Below the pieces are notes generated by a model. That model was not told the DNA's origin and did no database searches. It saw only the letters and a list, made by a program, of their open reading frames with translations. This document shows positions 15,802 through 24,096 of a DNA stretch of 47,006 nt, one piece after another. The stretch comes from Actinomycetes bacterium. GTDB lineage: Bacteria > Actinomycetota > Acidimicrobiia > Acidimicrobiales > Bog-793. The position numbers and the translations under genes are program-made. Numbering within the stretch: the stretch's first letter is position 1; the number at the start of each line of letters is the position of its first letter. The DNA is taken from the NCBI GenBank assembly GCA_021797795.1, contig JAJZZB010000009.1, positions 1 to 47,006 of the forward strand, in the 5' to 3' direction.

Positions 15802-16684
15802 TCAGGCCGGCCCCGGGAGTGCGACCCAGGTCCCGGGAGCCGACCAGGAAAGCGCCGGACCATCGAGGCGAGCGAGCGACGAGGCGACCCGTCCGGACCG
15901 CCCGGAACCGGTCGACCAGTCACGATGAGCCTCACCCATCTCATCCCGGGTCCTCGCTACGTCGTTCCACCGGATGAGCGCTGACTCGGACAGCGGGACG
16001 CCTCCGAGAACCAGCAGCCGGGACCGCGAGCCGCACTCGAGCACCAGCTGCTCGCGTCCGATGCCGAGATAGCCGAGCCGCCGGGGCTCGACGGGCGACG
16101 AGTCGCAGTCACCCCGCCCTCGGGGACCACGATCGCGTACTCGAGCTCCGGACGGGTTGGCACGGCGACAGCCGGTCCCGAGGTCGAGCTCGACGCCCCC
16201 GTGCTCGGTGTCGCGGCGTGCCGGCGAGCGTTCTCCCGTGAAGTCGCCGACGAGCACCGTCGCGTGCCGGCGCCGATCTCCAGCTCGGGCAGCGTCACAT
16301 GGTGCTCGAAAGGGGGCGCCGTCTCGCGTCGACGATGGCTGAGCGACCCAGAGCGGGACGCCCTGAAGGGTCGCGCGGAAGCGATCGGTCGCATCCGAGC
16401 GCGCCACTGCGTGACCCGCGGTCCCGACGTTGAGCTCGCCCGGGCGGATCAGCTGCTCGGAGCCGAGGCTGTCACGGTGGACGAGTGCACCCCGCCAGCA
16501 GCCCGGTCACCGTCTGCAGGCCGATGTGGGGATGGGGCGCCACGCCCAGCCGGCGCAGATCGGAGACCTCACCGGGCCCGATGTGGTCGACACAGCACCA
16601 GGCGCCGACGGTTCGGCGCGTCCGGCGGGGCAGCACCCGCCGGACACCGAACCCTCCGACCTTCGTGGATCGACCCTCCATCAC
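15802..16684 (-). pseudogene. Pirin-family gene broken by about five frameshifts
   Basis: Read across frames this is one almost complete pirin. From 16684: VLPRRTRRTVGAWCCVDHIG and GVAPHPHIGLQTVTGLLAG (with the cupin metal histidines). After a shift near 16487: RDSLGSEQLIRPGELNVGTA and GVPLWVAQP. Shift near 16340: APPFEHHVTLPELEIGAG. Shift near 16275: HATVLVGDFTGERSPARRDT. Shift near 16165: PTRPELEYAIVVPEGGV. Shift near 16095: RRLGYLGIGREQLVLE and SALIRWNDVARTRDEMGEA. No single frame encodes the protein. The conserved TAGRGVAHSE motif has become TAGHAVARSD. Decay is the simplest reading; clustered sequencing indels are the alternative. Confidence 0.75.
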
Positions 16685-16905
16685 CTCGATGTCGCTCCTG
16701 GTCGGTGAGTCGCGTGCCGCCGTGGGGGCGGCGACCTGTCGTGACGGAGCCGCTCACGGCCACGTTCCACCGCCGGCCCAGTGGGCTCGGTGCCGTTCCG
16801 CACGCCGGTCTGGACGCTGGCCGTCGCGTGCCGTTCGGGTGCACTCCGACAGCGTGAGCGACCCGGCTCGACCCGGTGTCCCGACGGGAGTTGTGCCCCT
16901 CGGTC

Positions 16906-17574
16906 TCACAGCCGGGAGAGGAACCAGTCGACGAGCGCCCGGGCCTGCTCGCCGGACGACCTGGCGAAGCGAGCGAGGCCGCTCACGAGCAGCTCGGCAT
17001 CGTCGGGCTTGAGCACGCCCCGCGACCGGGCGTCGTCGAGCCACAGGCCGAGAAGCGCATCGTCGATCTCGGGATGGAACTGGACGGCGAGATGCGGGCC
17101 GGCGACGAATGCCTGGGCGCAGACGTCGGTCCGGGCGAGCAGCGCCGCACCCGGCGGAAGGAGGAATTCGTCCTCGTGCCAGAGCAGCCACGGTCCGGGG
17201 GTCATTCCCACGTCGCCGACGAGCTCGACCTCCCGCCAGCCCACCTCCTTCTCGGGCGCCCGGCGGACCGTGCCCCCGAGCACGTCGGCGATCAGTTGGC
17301 CGCCGAAGCAGATCCCGAACACGGGCGTCTGCTCGGACACACACTCCGAGACGAACTGGCGCTCCCGGGCCAGCCAGGAGGGCCCGCCGCCCGTGACGGA
17401 CTCGATCGATCCCGTCACCACCACCGCCGACAGCTCCGCCCTGCGCGGCAGCGACTCCGGCGCGAGATCGACCCGAACGTGCTGGAGCTCGAAACCGAGC
17501 GACTCGAGGTGCTGGCCGACGACGCCGGGGAGGTCAGAGGCGCTGTGCTCGAGAACGGCGACCCGCCCGCTCAC
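16906..17574 (-). CDS. Class I glutamine amidotransferase (GMP-synthase-like GATase1)
   Basis: 222 residues from GTG 17574, which overlaps the stop of the Dabb gene (GTGA). The nucleophile elbow is FGICFGGQLIADVLGG and the catalytic His/Glu pair is AVQFHPEID, so the triad is complete for releasing ammonia from glutamine or a related gamma-glutamyl amide. No synthetase partner lies nearby. Stand-alone members of this group can hydrolyse gamma-glutamyl compounds, so the substrate is open. It is translationally coupled to the small Dabb protein. Confidence 0.85.
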   Translation of the reverse strand: MSGRVAVLEHSASDLPGVVGQHLESLGFELQHVRVDLAPESLPRRAELSAVVVTGSIESVTGGGPSWLARERQFVSECVSEQTPVFGICFGGQLIADVLGGTVRRAPEKEVGWREVELVGDVGMTPGPWLLWHEDEFLLPPGAALLARTDVCAQAFVAGPHLAVQFHPEIDDALLGLWLDDARSRGVLKPDDAELLVSGLARFARSSGEQARALVDWFLSRL

Positions 17575-17912
17575 AGGCGGGTCGTCTCGAGGGGTGGGTG
17601 GATCACCGTCGAGGCGTCGAGGTGGTAGTCGAAGGCGAGGGCCGCCCCGCCCTTGTCGACGACCCAGCTCCCGAAGTCCCGATGGACAGGGTGTCGCTGG
17701 TAGTCGCCCAGAGCAGCCTCGTCCGCCAGCTCCATGTAGAGCAGGTACTGATAGCCCCGCGTCCGGTCGAGGCTGATCGAGCGCCCGAGGCGGATCGCGT
17801 CGATGCCGCCGATCCGCCCGGGCCACTCCCGCACCCGGGTGAAGAGCTCGTGCTCGTCCGACGCGTCGAGCTCGTCGGTGAAGCTGAAGAGCACGATGTG
17901 TTGAAGACTCAT
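17571..17912 (-). CDS. Dabb (stress-responsive alpha/beta barrel) domain protein
   Basis: 113 residues from ATG 17912 (AAAGG nine bases upstream); longer starts have no ribosome site. It shows the ferredoxin-like dimeric barrel pattern: QHIVLFSFTDELDASDEHEL, a basic middle (AIRLGRSISLDRTRGYQYLL) and DYQRHPVHRDFGSWVVDKGG. Family members include olivetolic-acid-type cyclases and stress proteins, and no reaction can be assigned. The gene overlaps the amidotransferase start by four bases, so they form a two-gene operon. Confidence 0.8.
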   Translation of the reverse strand: MSLQHIVLFSFTDELDASDEHELFTRVREWPGRIGGIDAIRLGRSISLDRTRGYQYLLYMELADEAALGDYQRHPVHRDFGSWVVDKGGAALAFDYHLDASTVIHPPLETTRL

Positions 17913-18110
17913 GAGGTCGCCTTTCTTCTGGAGCTCGCCACTGTGGTGCCGGACCGGGCGATCGACCGAGCGGTCGCCCGTTCGATGATCGACGTCGCCG
18001 GGAGCACGGGCAAGTATCCCTGAGCACGGGGAGAGCCGTACCAACCATGCCGCCGGGTCATCGGCTCGGGCGCGTGATGCCCGAGCTCGCCGGGCGGACG
18101 CCCAGGCGGC

Positions 18111-19022
18111 TCAGGGCTGGGGAACAGCCTCCCTCGCATCGAACCAGGCGGTGCCCACGTTCGCCGCCACGACGAGCAGGAGGGCGACGATCTCGGTGGC
18201 GCCCAGCTGCTGGCCGAGAGCGACGAAACCGGCGAGAGCCGCCACGCCCGGTTCCATGCTGAGCAGGATGCCGAAGGCCCGCGCGGTGACGCGGCGGAGC
18301 GCGACGAGCTCGAAGGAGTAAGGGATGACCGACGAGAGGACGGCGACGGCCAGCCCGATCGCGAGGGCGGAGGGCTGGAGGAGGTTCCCGCCGGCCTGCA
18401 GGACCCCGAAGGGGAGTACTGCGACGGCGCCGACCACCATGGCGATGGCGAGACCCGAGGTCCCGGCGAACCGCCGTCCGGTCTGGGCGTTGAGCACGAT
18501 GTAGGCCGCCCAGCAGGTTCCGGCGACGAGCGCGAGCCCGATGCCGACGAGGTTCAGGTGATGGCCTGCGCCGAGCAAGCTCTCTCCCGCCAGCAGGAAG
18601 ACGCCGGTGCCGGCCAACACCGCCCAGACGACGTCGGTCCAGCGGCGGGAGCCGGCGATGGTCACAGCCAGAGGGCCCACGAACTCGACGGTCACCGCGA
18701 CGCCGAGCGGGATGCGAGCGAGCGCCTCGTAGAACGACAGGTTCATCCCGCCGAGCACGAGGCCGAAGGCCACGGCGACGACGAGGTCCTGGCGCCGGCC
18801 GGCGACTCGCCGGGCATGGCGCAGGCGTGAGTGGTTGAGCACGACCAGCGCCAGCGCGGCGAAGACGAGACGGAGGGTGACGGCTCCGGCCGGGCCGAGC
18901 CGGGCGAACAGTCGCGTGGCGAGGGCGGCTCCGAACTGGACCGACACGGCGCCCGCCGCCACGAGCAGCGCGGCAGGGGGAGAGCGCCGTGCGACGTCCC
19001 CGGTCTTCGTCGCTGCGGCCAT
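18111..19022 (-). CDS. EamA/RhtA-like drug-metabolite exporter
   Basis: 303 residues with ten predicted membrane helices and the internal duplication of the DMT superfamily. Segments such as GGMNLSFYEALARIPLGVAV and TVEFVGPLAVT match RhtA-type threonine/homoserine exporters, and SVIPYSFELVALRRVTARAF is typical of the second EamA repeat. The start ATG 19022 has no ribosome site; TAGCGT seven bases upstream suggests a leaderless mRNA, and longer in-frame starts would run into the DUF488 gene. It probably exports small amino acids or similar metabolites at the inner membrane. Confidence 0.85.
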   Translation of the reverse strand: MAAATKTGDVARRSPPAALLVAAGAVSVQFGAALATRLFARLGPAGAVTLRLVFAALALVVLNHSRLRHARRVAGRRQDLVVAVAFGLVLGGMNLSFYEALARIPLGVAVTVEFVGPLAVTIAGSRRWTDVVWAVLAGTGVFLLAGESLLGAGHHLNLVGIGLALVAGTCWAAYIVLNAQTGRRFAGTSGLAIAMVVGAVAVLPFGVLQAGGNLLQPSALAIGLAVAVLSSVIPYSFELVALRRVTARAFGILLSMEPGVAALAGFVALGQQLGATEIVALLLVVAANVGTAWFDAREAVPQP

Positions 19023-19029
19023 GCCGGCA

Positions 19030-19035
19030 ACGCTA
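19030..19035 (-). promoter_or_regulatory. -10 element for a leaderless exporter transcript
   Basis: TAGCGT on the minus strand, seven bases from ATG 19022, in the 61-base gap after the DUF488 stop. No convincing -35 is seen. Confidence 0.35.
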
Positions 19036-19083
19036 CGAGGCCGAGACGAGCCCTCTTGACGCGCTCGCAGTGGCGCCGCCGCG

Positions 19084-19617
19084 TCAGCTGTCGAGGCGCG
19101 TCTGCCCGGCGTCGTAGACGAGGCGCCGGTCATCTCTGCGCACACCGTCTGTGAGCCGGTGGGCAACGAGGCGCCCGTCGTGACCGAGGTGGAGGACCTC
19201 GAAGCCCTCGAGCAGGACCGCGGCGTCCGCCACGAGGCGCCGGTGGCAGCGCCACCAGAGCGACTCCGAGCACATCACAGCGACGAGGGTCTGGCTCGCG
19301 TCTGCGACGAGGCCGGCCATCCCGCCCGCGAAGTCGTCGGTCTCCATGTGGTCGGCGTAGCCCCGGAACGACGGATGGCGGAGGGCGATGTTCGGCGAGT
19401 CGCCGTCCGGTCGCCGGAAGCCGCCGAGCCTCGGCTCCCAGCGGTAGCCGATCCCGCACGGCGGCAGCCATCGTCCGAGCTCGGCTCGGGAGAACTGGGG
19501 CTGACGGCGGCTTCCCGGCGCCGTCCGCACGTCGACGACGCGCTCGACGCCGCCGTCGGCGAGCAGGCGGGCGAACCGGTCCGCCGGCAGGGTTCCGTGG
19601 CCGACGGTGAGGAGCAT
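19084..19617 (-). CDS. DUF488 family protein
   Basis: 177 residues from ATG 19617 (GGAG seven bases upstream). DUF488 hallmarks are LTVGHGTLPADRFARLL, VVDVRTAPGSRRQPQFS, YRWEPRLGGFRRPDG and the C-terminal VMCSESLWWRCHRRLVAD with its two Cys and a His. The biochemical role of the family is not established; the conserved Arg, Cys and His suggest a binding or catalytic pocket. It lies 61 bases upstream of the exporter on the same strand and faces the LuxR-type regulator. Confidence 0.8.
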   Translation of the reverse strand: MLLTVGHGTLPADRFARLLADGGVERVVDVRTAPGSRRQPQFSRAELGRWLPPCGIGYRWEPRLGGFRRPDGDSPNIALRHPSFRGYADHMETDDFAGGMAGLVADASQTLVAVMCSESLWWRCHRRLVADAAVLLEGFEVLHLGHDGRLVAHRLTDGVRRDDRRLVYDAGQTRLDS

Positions 19618-20104
19618 GCAGTGCTCCGGACCCTGGCCGGCGTTCGTCGCGCTCTCCTCGAAGCTCACGCGATCTGCCTCCACGGTCCGGATCCTGAGCT
19701 CCCAGCTTGCCTCATCCGACCGGCGGTTCCTGCAGCTCGGCGAGCAGGGGAGCCCGGCCGATCCGGTCGTGGCCCAGTTCTCGGCCGGCGGAGGAACCCA
19801 GTCGGGCACGCCCCTCTCGGGGGCGAGCCGAGGGGCGCCTCGGCGCCGGCGGAACGGCGGCTCCCGCCGGGTGAGTCGCCACGCCCCGGTGTCTCAGGAC
19901 CTGGACCTTGCCGGCGGAGCCGGCGCGGCGGCCAGGGGTGGCGGCACCTGGTGTCCTTCGTCCACAGCGGCTCCTGGCGGGCGATCGGCGCCTGCCCTTT
20001 CACTGACCCAACGAGCGGGGTGCCTGCAGGTCCGGGGCGGAGTTGGCTACGGTGCCCCCGGGACCTCCTTTCGTCACGAGCAACACCTGGAGGGACAAGA
20101 GCAG
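19618..20104. other. Divergent intergenic region with no recognisable gene
   Basis: 487 bases between the starts of the DUF488 gene and the LuxR-type gene. An open frame continues upstream of the LuxR start, but its sequence is Arg/Gly/Ser-rich and has no better start. TACGGT near 20048 could be a -10 for the regulator. I see no tRNA, repeat or clear operator. Confidence 0.4.
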
Positions 20105-21112
20105 ATGGCCCCATCGTCCGGCGCTGGTTCGAGGTGGAGGGGAACGTTCGCCTCGGCCGCCGACCTCGTGGCAGAGAGCGCGCTGGCATGCGTGCTGCTC
20201 GAGCTGCCCTCTGAGACGGTGCTTGCCGCGAGCGCGACGATGACCGAGCTTCTTGGCGCTGGTCCCGACGTCGCCGGCCGGAGTTTCGAGGAGTTCCTGG
20301 CCGACGAGCCGGCGGGCGCCCACCTCGTCCTCGAGGCAGGCCACGCGAGGGGCTACGAGGGTGTCCGGCGGCTTGCCGGGGATCGGGGCGAGCTGAGGCT
20401 CTGGGTCCAACCGCTGCCTGACTCCGGTCCCGGCAGCCTCGCCATCGCCGCCGCCCTCGAGGCGGGGCAGGTGTCCGGAGCGCGCGCCACCCCCGCCGTG
20501 GGCGGCACCCCTCCGGTGCTCGGGACCTTCGACGCCGCCCTTGTCGTGGACTGGGTGGGCGGCGAGGTCGAGGGCCTGCTCGGACGCTCTGTCGACGAGG
20601 TGATCGGCCGCTCGTTCCTCGAGCTCGTGGGGCAGCGGGCGGTCCCCGCCGCGCTGTTGTCGCTGGCGGAGGCGTCGGCGACCGGCGAGGGCGTGTGCGA
20701 GCGGCTGCGCGCCGAGCAGCCCCCCGGATGCCTCGTCGACTTCGAATTGATGCTCTTCCCGCTCGAGCCGAGGCCGAGCGCCGCCTTCGCGATCGTGCCA
20801 GGGCCGCCGGTCGCCCCAGACGAGGCCGGCGGCGACCCGCTCGAGCGTGTGCTGGCACGGCTCGGGAGGCCCGGCGGCGGAGGGGAGGTCCACGACGAGC
20901 CGGCGGCGGAGCTTCTCGCCGGGCTCTCGTCTCGGGAACGGGAGATCGTCGGGCACCTCGCCGCCGGCGACCGGGTGCCGAGGATCGCGGCGTTGATGTA
21001 CCTCAGCCAGAGCACCATCCGCAACCACCTCTCGTCGGTCTTCCGCAAGCTCGGCGTCCATTCCCAGCAGGAGCTCGTCCACCTCTTGCGGAGTGCGAAC
21101 ATACGTTCGTAG
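20105..21112 (+). CDS. PAS-like sensor with C-terminal LuxR-type DNA-binding domain
   Basis: 335 residues from ATG 20105, with GGAGGG ten bases upstream. The first 250 residues contain two PAS-like halves: ADLVAESALACVLLELPSET with GPDVAGRSFEEFLADEP, then GTFDAALVVDWVGGEVEGLL with SVDEVIGRSFLELVG. The last 65 residues are a LuxR/GerE helix-turn-helix: LSSREREIVGHLAAGDRVPR, YLSQSTIRNHLSSVFRKLGV and HSQQELVHLLR. There is no phospho-receiver domain. It should be a transcription regulator sensing a small ligand or redox state through the PAS region. The targets are unknown; the radical SAM gene starts 10 bases downstream from its own -10. Confidence 0.8.
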   Translation: MAPSSGAGSRWRGTFASAADLVAESALACVLLELPSETVLAASATMTELLGAGPDVAGRSFEEFLADEPAGAHLVLEAGHARGYEGVRRLAGDRGELRLWVQPLPDSGPGSLAIAAALEAGQVSGARATPAVGGTPPVLGTFDAALVVDWVGGEVEGLLGRSVDEVIGRSFLELVGQRAVPAALLSLAEASATGEGVCERLRAEQPPGCLVDFELMLFPLEPRPSAAFAIVPGPPVAPDEAGGDPLERVLARLGRPGGGGEVHDEPAAELLAGLSSREREIVGHLAAGDRVPRIAALMYLSQSTIRNHLSSVFRKLGVHSQQELVHLLRSANIRS

Positions 21113-21115
21113 TCT
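21086..21115 (+). promoter_or_regulatory. Leaderless promoter of the radical SAM gene, inside the 3' end of the LuxR gene
   Basis: TTGCGG (21086-21091), an 18-base spacer and TAGTCT (21110-21115), seven bases before GTG 21123. The -10 includes the stop codon of the upstream regulator. Confidence 0.5.
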
Positions 21116-21122
21116 GTCCGTC

Positions 21123-22187
21123 GTGAGCAGCAGAGCCCGGTCGGTCCCACTCAGGTGGCGGATCGCCGAGGAGGAGGACGAGGGTCGGCTCTTCGCCGAC
21201 GACGAGGTCGTCGACCGCCACGTCGGCAGCGGCGAGTTCCGGCGGATGGAGTTCCTCCACGTCAACGCCCGCACGATCCTCAACCGGGTGCCGGAGGCGA
21301 GCCGGGTGCCGTTCAGGTGGACGATCAACGCCTACCGCGGCTGCAGCCACGCCTGCACCTACTGCTTCGCCCGACCGACCCACGAGTACCTCGGCCTCGG
21401 GATCGGCGAGGACTTCGAGCGGCGGATCGTCGTGAAGGTGAACGCCGTCGAGCGGCTGCGCCACGAGCTCGCCTCGAGCAGCTGGCTCGGCGAGCCCGTG
21501 GCGATGGGGACGAACACGGACCCCTACCAGCCGGCCGAGGGCAAGTACCACCTCACGAGAGAGATCATCGGGGTCCTCGCAGAGCACGAGAACCCGTTCA
21601 GCATCCTCACGAAGTCCACCCTCGTGCTGCGCGACCTCTCCCTTCTCGAGAAGGCCGCCCGCCGCACCGAGGTCAGGGTCAACCTTTCGGTCGGGACGCT
21701 CGACCGGCAGGTATGGAAGATGAGCGAGCCCGGCACCCCGCCGCCCGAGCGCCGACTCGAGGCGGTGAGGCGACTCAACGAGGCCGGCATTGCCTGCGGC
21801 GTCCTCGTCGCGCCGGTCCTGCCCGGCCTCTCCGACGCCCCCGGGCAACTCGAGCAGATCGGTGCCGCCGCGGCCGAGGCGGGCGCCGTCTCGGTCACCC
21901 CGGTGGCGCTCCATCTGAGGCGTGGCGTGCGTGACCACTACCTGGCTTGGCTCGACTCAGTCCGGCCGGACCTCGCTCTGCTCTACGAGGGCCGCTTCCG
22001 GCGGGCATACCAGCCCGAGAGCGAGCAGCGACGGATCGCCGAGACCGTCCACCGGGCCTTTCGGCGGGCCGGCGGCGGCGTGACTGCGGGCGGCACGTCC
22101 TGGCGGCAGCTTGCCGCCCGGCGCGCCGACGTGTCTCCGACCCGACGCGACCCTGTCGGCGCCGAGCAGCTCCGCTTCACCTGCTGA
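21123..22187 (+). CDS. Rv2578c-family radical SAM protein
   Basis: 354 residues from GTG 21123. The iron-sulfur cluster motif is [19 protein letters not shown] (CxxxCxxC), preceded by the family-typical [19 protein letters not shown] and [14 protein letters not shown]-barrel segments follow: [34 protein letters not shown] and [14 protein letters not shown]. This matches the actinobacterial Rv2578c group, related to spore-photoproduct-lyase-like radical SAM enzymes, whose substrate is not established. It seems to have its own leaderless promoter overlapping the previous stop codon. Confidence 0.88.
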   Translation: MSSRARSVPLRWRIAEEEDEGRLFADDEVVDRHVGSGEFRRMEFLHVNARTILNRVPEASRVPFRWTINAYRGCSHACTYCFARPTHEYLGLGIGEDFERRIVVKVNAVERLRHELASSSWLGEPVAMGTNTDPYQPAEGKYHLTREIIGVLAEHENPFSILTKSTLVLRDLSLLEKAARRTEVRVNLSVGTLDRQVWKMSEPGTPPPERRLEAVRRLNEAGIACGVLVAPVLPGLSDAPGQLEQIGAAAAEAGAVSVTPVALHLRRGVRDHYLAWLDSVRPDLALLYEGRFRRAYQPESEQRRIAETVHRAFRRAGGGVTAGGTSWRQLAARRADVSPTRRDPVGAEQLRFTC

Positions 22188-22343
22188 GCCGGCCCGGCCC
22201 AGACTGCGGACGGCGGGACTGCCGGAGCTCGCCTGCGGGTGCTCCTTGCCCCCCGGCACCGGCCCGGGTGACCGGCCCCGAGGGGTCCGCCCACCAGCTC
22301 TGCTGGAGAACATTTGGGGCCTCTTTGGTGCTTTCCTTCACCA

Positions 22344-22366
22344 GGCCTTCCGGAGGCCCCGTTTTT
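22344..22366 (+). terminator. Hairpin with U tract between the radical SAM and cold-shock genes
   Basis: GGCCT (22344-22348) pairs with AGGCC (22354-22358) around five bases, followed by CCG and five T (22362-22366). It could end the radical SAM transcript or act as an attenuator in the cold-shock leader. Its short stem makes either use moderate in strength. Confidence 0.5.
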
Positions 22367-22379
22367 CCGGCTACGCTCA

Positions 22380-22409
22380 CTTGCACGCTCCGAGGTGGAG
22401 CGTTGCAAG
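22380..22409 (+). promoter_or_regulatory. Leader hairpin just before the cold-shock start codon
   Basis: CTTGCACGCTCC (22380-22391) pairs with GGAGCG, an unpaired T and TGCAAG (22397-22409) around GAGGT. The structure ends 10 bases before the GTG start and could shape ribosome access with temperature. Confidence 0.5.
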
Positions 22410-22419
22410 AACGAGAGAA

Positions 22420-22632
22420 GTGAGCGAGCAAGTGGCAATAGGTACCGTCAAGTTCTTCAATGCAGAGAAGGGCTACGGATTCATCTCCCGTGAGGATGGG
22501 GACGACGTGTTCGTTCACTACTCCAACATCCAGGCGACCGGCTACCGATCCCTCAGCGAGGGTCAGAAGGTGGAGTTCGACGTCGCCCCGGGCCGCAAGG
22601 GCGAAGAAGCCCAGAACGTCCGGCCTCTCTAG
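22420..22632 (+). CDS. Cold-shock protein (CspA family)
   Basis: 70 residues if GTG 22420 is used; a second GTG at 22432 would give 66. A single cold-shock domain: [20 protein letters not shown] carries RNP1 and [10 protein letters not shown] carries RNP2, followed by [20 protein letters not shown]. It binds single-stranded RNA and DNA and should act as an RNA chaperone. The gene is monocistronic, with a hairpin-containing leader and a strong intrinsic terminator. Confidence 0.93.
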   Translation: MSEQVAIGTVKFFNAEKGYGFISREDGDDVFVHYSNIQATGYRSLSEGQKVEFDVAPGRKGEEAQNVRPL

Positions 22633-22651
22633 TCCAGGCCTGACTGAAGAG

Positions 22652-22678
22652 GGCCGCCGGCATGCCGGCGGCCTTTTT
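22652..22678 (+). terminator. Rho-independent terminator of the cold-shock gene
   Basis: A perfect 10-bp stem, GGCCGCCGGC (22652-22661) with GCCGGCGGCC (22664-22673), around a two-base loop, followed by TTTTT (22674-22678). It lies between the convergent cold-shock and histidine-kinase genes. Confidence 0.9.
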
Positions 22679-22695
22679 CGCGCCCGGCCGACCGC

Positions 22696-24096
22696 TCAGG
22701 GCACCCCGGGAGGGCTGCTGGAGCCGCTGTCGATCGTGGCCGCCTGCGCGAGCGGGAGTGCCACGACCATCCGCGTCCCGCCGCTGGAGCCGATCGGCGA
22801 CTCCACGCGGATCGTGCCACCCATCGCCTTTATGAGCTCCGCCACGATCGACAGGCCGAGGCCGGAGCCGCCGCTTCGTCGAGCGGCCGCTCCGCGGTCC
22901 ACCTGGTAGAAGCGGTCGAACACCTTCTCCTGTTCCTCGGTGGGGATGCCCGGACCGTCGTCCCCGACAAAGAGGAGGCCGCGTCGGCCGTCGGTCCCCA
23001 CTCCGGCACCGACCTCGTGCCTCGCGTGCTCGAGCGCGTTCTGGAGCAGGTTGCCGACGACCTGGGCGAGACGGTCCTCGTCGGCGACGACCACGACCGG
23101 GCCGGACGCTCCGGCAGCGGCCAGGCGGAGCCCCCTTTGAGCGGCGGCCGGCGCCGCCCCGGCCAGCGACGCCTCCAGCAGGCGGTTCGCCTCGACGGGG
23201 CCGAGACGGAGCGAGAGGTGGTGGTTCTCCAGCTTGGCCAGGTCCAAGAGATCGGCGACGAGCCGCTCGAGGCGGCGTGACTCCGCCACGATCACGGCTG
23301 CCGCCTGAGCGGGGTCCTCGACGGCACCCTCCTCGATCGCCTCGGCGTAGCCCCGGATGGACGTGAGCGGCGTCCTCAGGTCGTGCGAGACCGAGAGCAG
23401 CAGCTGGCTCTCGCGCTGCCTGGCGAGCTGCAACCTGGCCGCCATGGCGTTGACCGAGCCGGCGAGCGAGTCGATCTCGCCGATGCCGGTGTCGCGCACC
23501 TCGACCCGGGCCGAGAACTCTCCTCCGGCGATCCGGCCGGTTGCCTCGCTCGCGTCGACGATCGGCCGTGTGATCCGCCGGCTGAGCAGCTCGGCCACGA
23601 GCGCCGCCACGAGCAGCGTCAGACCCCCTACGAGGACGAGGTAGGCCCAGCCGGGAAGGAGGTTCCCGATCGGGCGGGTCATCACGAGCACCGGCCTGTC
23701 GCCGAGTGGCACCGCGATGGCCCGGCTGAGACGGATGGGGACGGCGGCGAAGACGAGGTTGCCGCGCGAGCCGGAGACGGCCTTTCCTGCGAGGAGCGCC
23801 CCGGTAGGCAGGTCGAGTGCCGCCAGCCTCGGCCCGACCGATCCGACGAGACGGCCGGAGGGGCCGACGAGGAGGACGGTCGAGTCCTCGAGATGGAGCA
23901 CCCGGCCGAGGGCGCGCGCGACGAGCGGCGTGCGGATCTGCCCGGCCGCCGAGGCGAAGGCGCGTCCCTGACGGAGAAGCTGGCGGGTCGCTTCGGCCCG
24001 GGCGGCGCGATGCGTGACGACGAGGGAGCCCGCACCCGCCACGAGCAGGGCACCGGCGACGAGCGCGACCAGGGTGACCGTGAGCCGCCGTCTCAT
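22696..24096 (-). CDS. Sensor histidine kinase (HAMP-HisKA-HATPase)
   Basis: 466 residues from ATG 24096, which overlaps the response-regulator stop (ATGA). Order: first membrane helix (LVALVAGALLVAGAGSLVV), an extracytoplasmic sensor of about 115 residues, second helix (AYLVLVGGLTLLVAALVAEL), HAMP linker (SRRITRPIVDASEATGRIAG), HisKA with phospho-accepting His in SVSHDLRTPLTSIRGY, and HATPase with NLLQNALEHA, VGDDGPGIP and GGSGLGLSIV. All catalytic boxes look intact. It phosphorylates the neighbouring OmpR-type regulator; the signal is unknown. Confidence 0.92.
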   Translation of the reverse strand: MRRRLTVTLVALVAGALLVAGAGSLVVTHRAARAEATRQLLRQGRAFASAAGQIRTPLVARALGRVLHLEDSTVLLVGPSGRLVGSVGPRLAALDLPTGALLAGKAVSGSRGNLVFAAVPIRLSRAIAVPLGDRPVLVMTRPIGNLLPGWAYLVLVGGLTLLVAALVAELLSRRITRPIVDASEATGRIAGGEFSARVEVRDTGIGEIDSLAGSVNAMAARLQLARQRESQLLLSVSHDLRTPLTSIRGYAEAIEEGAVEDPAQAAAVIVAESRRLERLVADLLDLAKLENHHLSLRLGPVEANRLLEASLAGAAPAAAQRGLRLAAAGASGPVVVVADEDRLAQVVGNLLQNALEHARHEVGAGVGTDGRRGLLFVGDDGPGIPTEEQEKVFDRFYQVDRGAAARRSGGSGLGLSIVAELIKAMGGTIRVESPIGSSGGTRMVVALPLAQAATIDSGSSSPPGVP

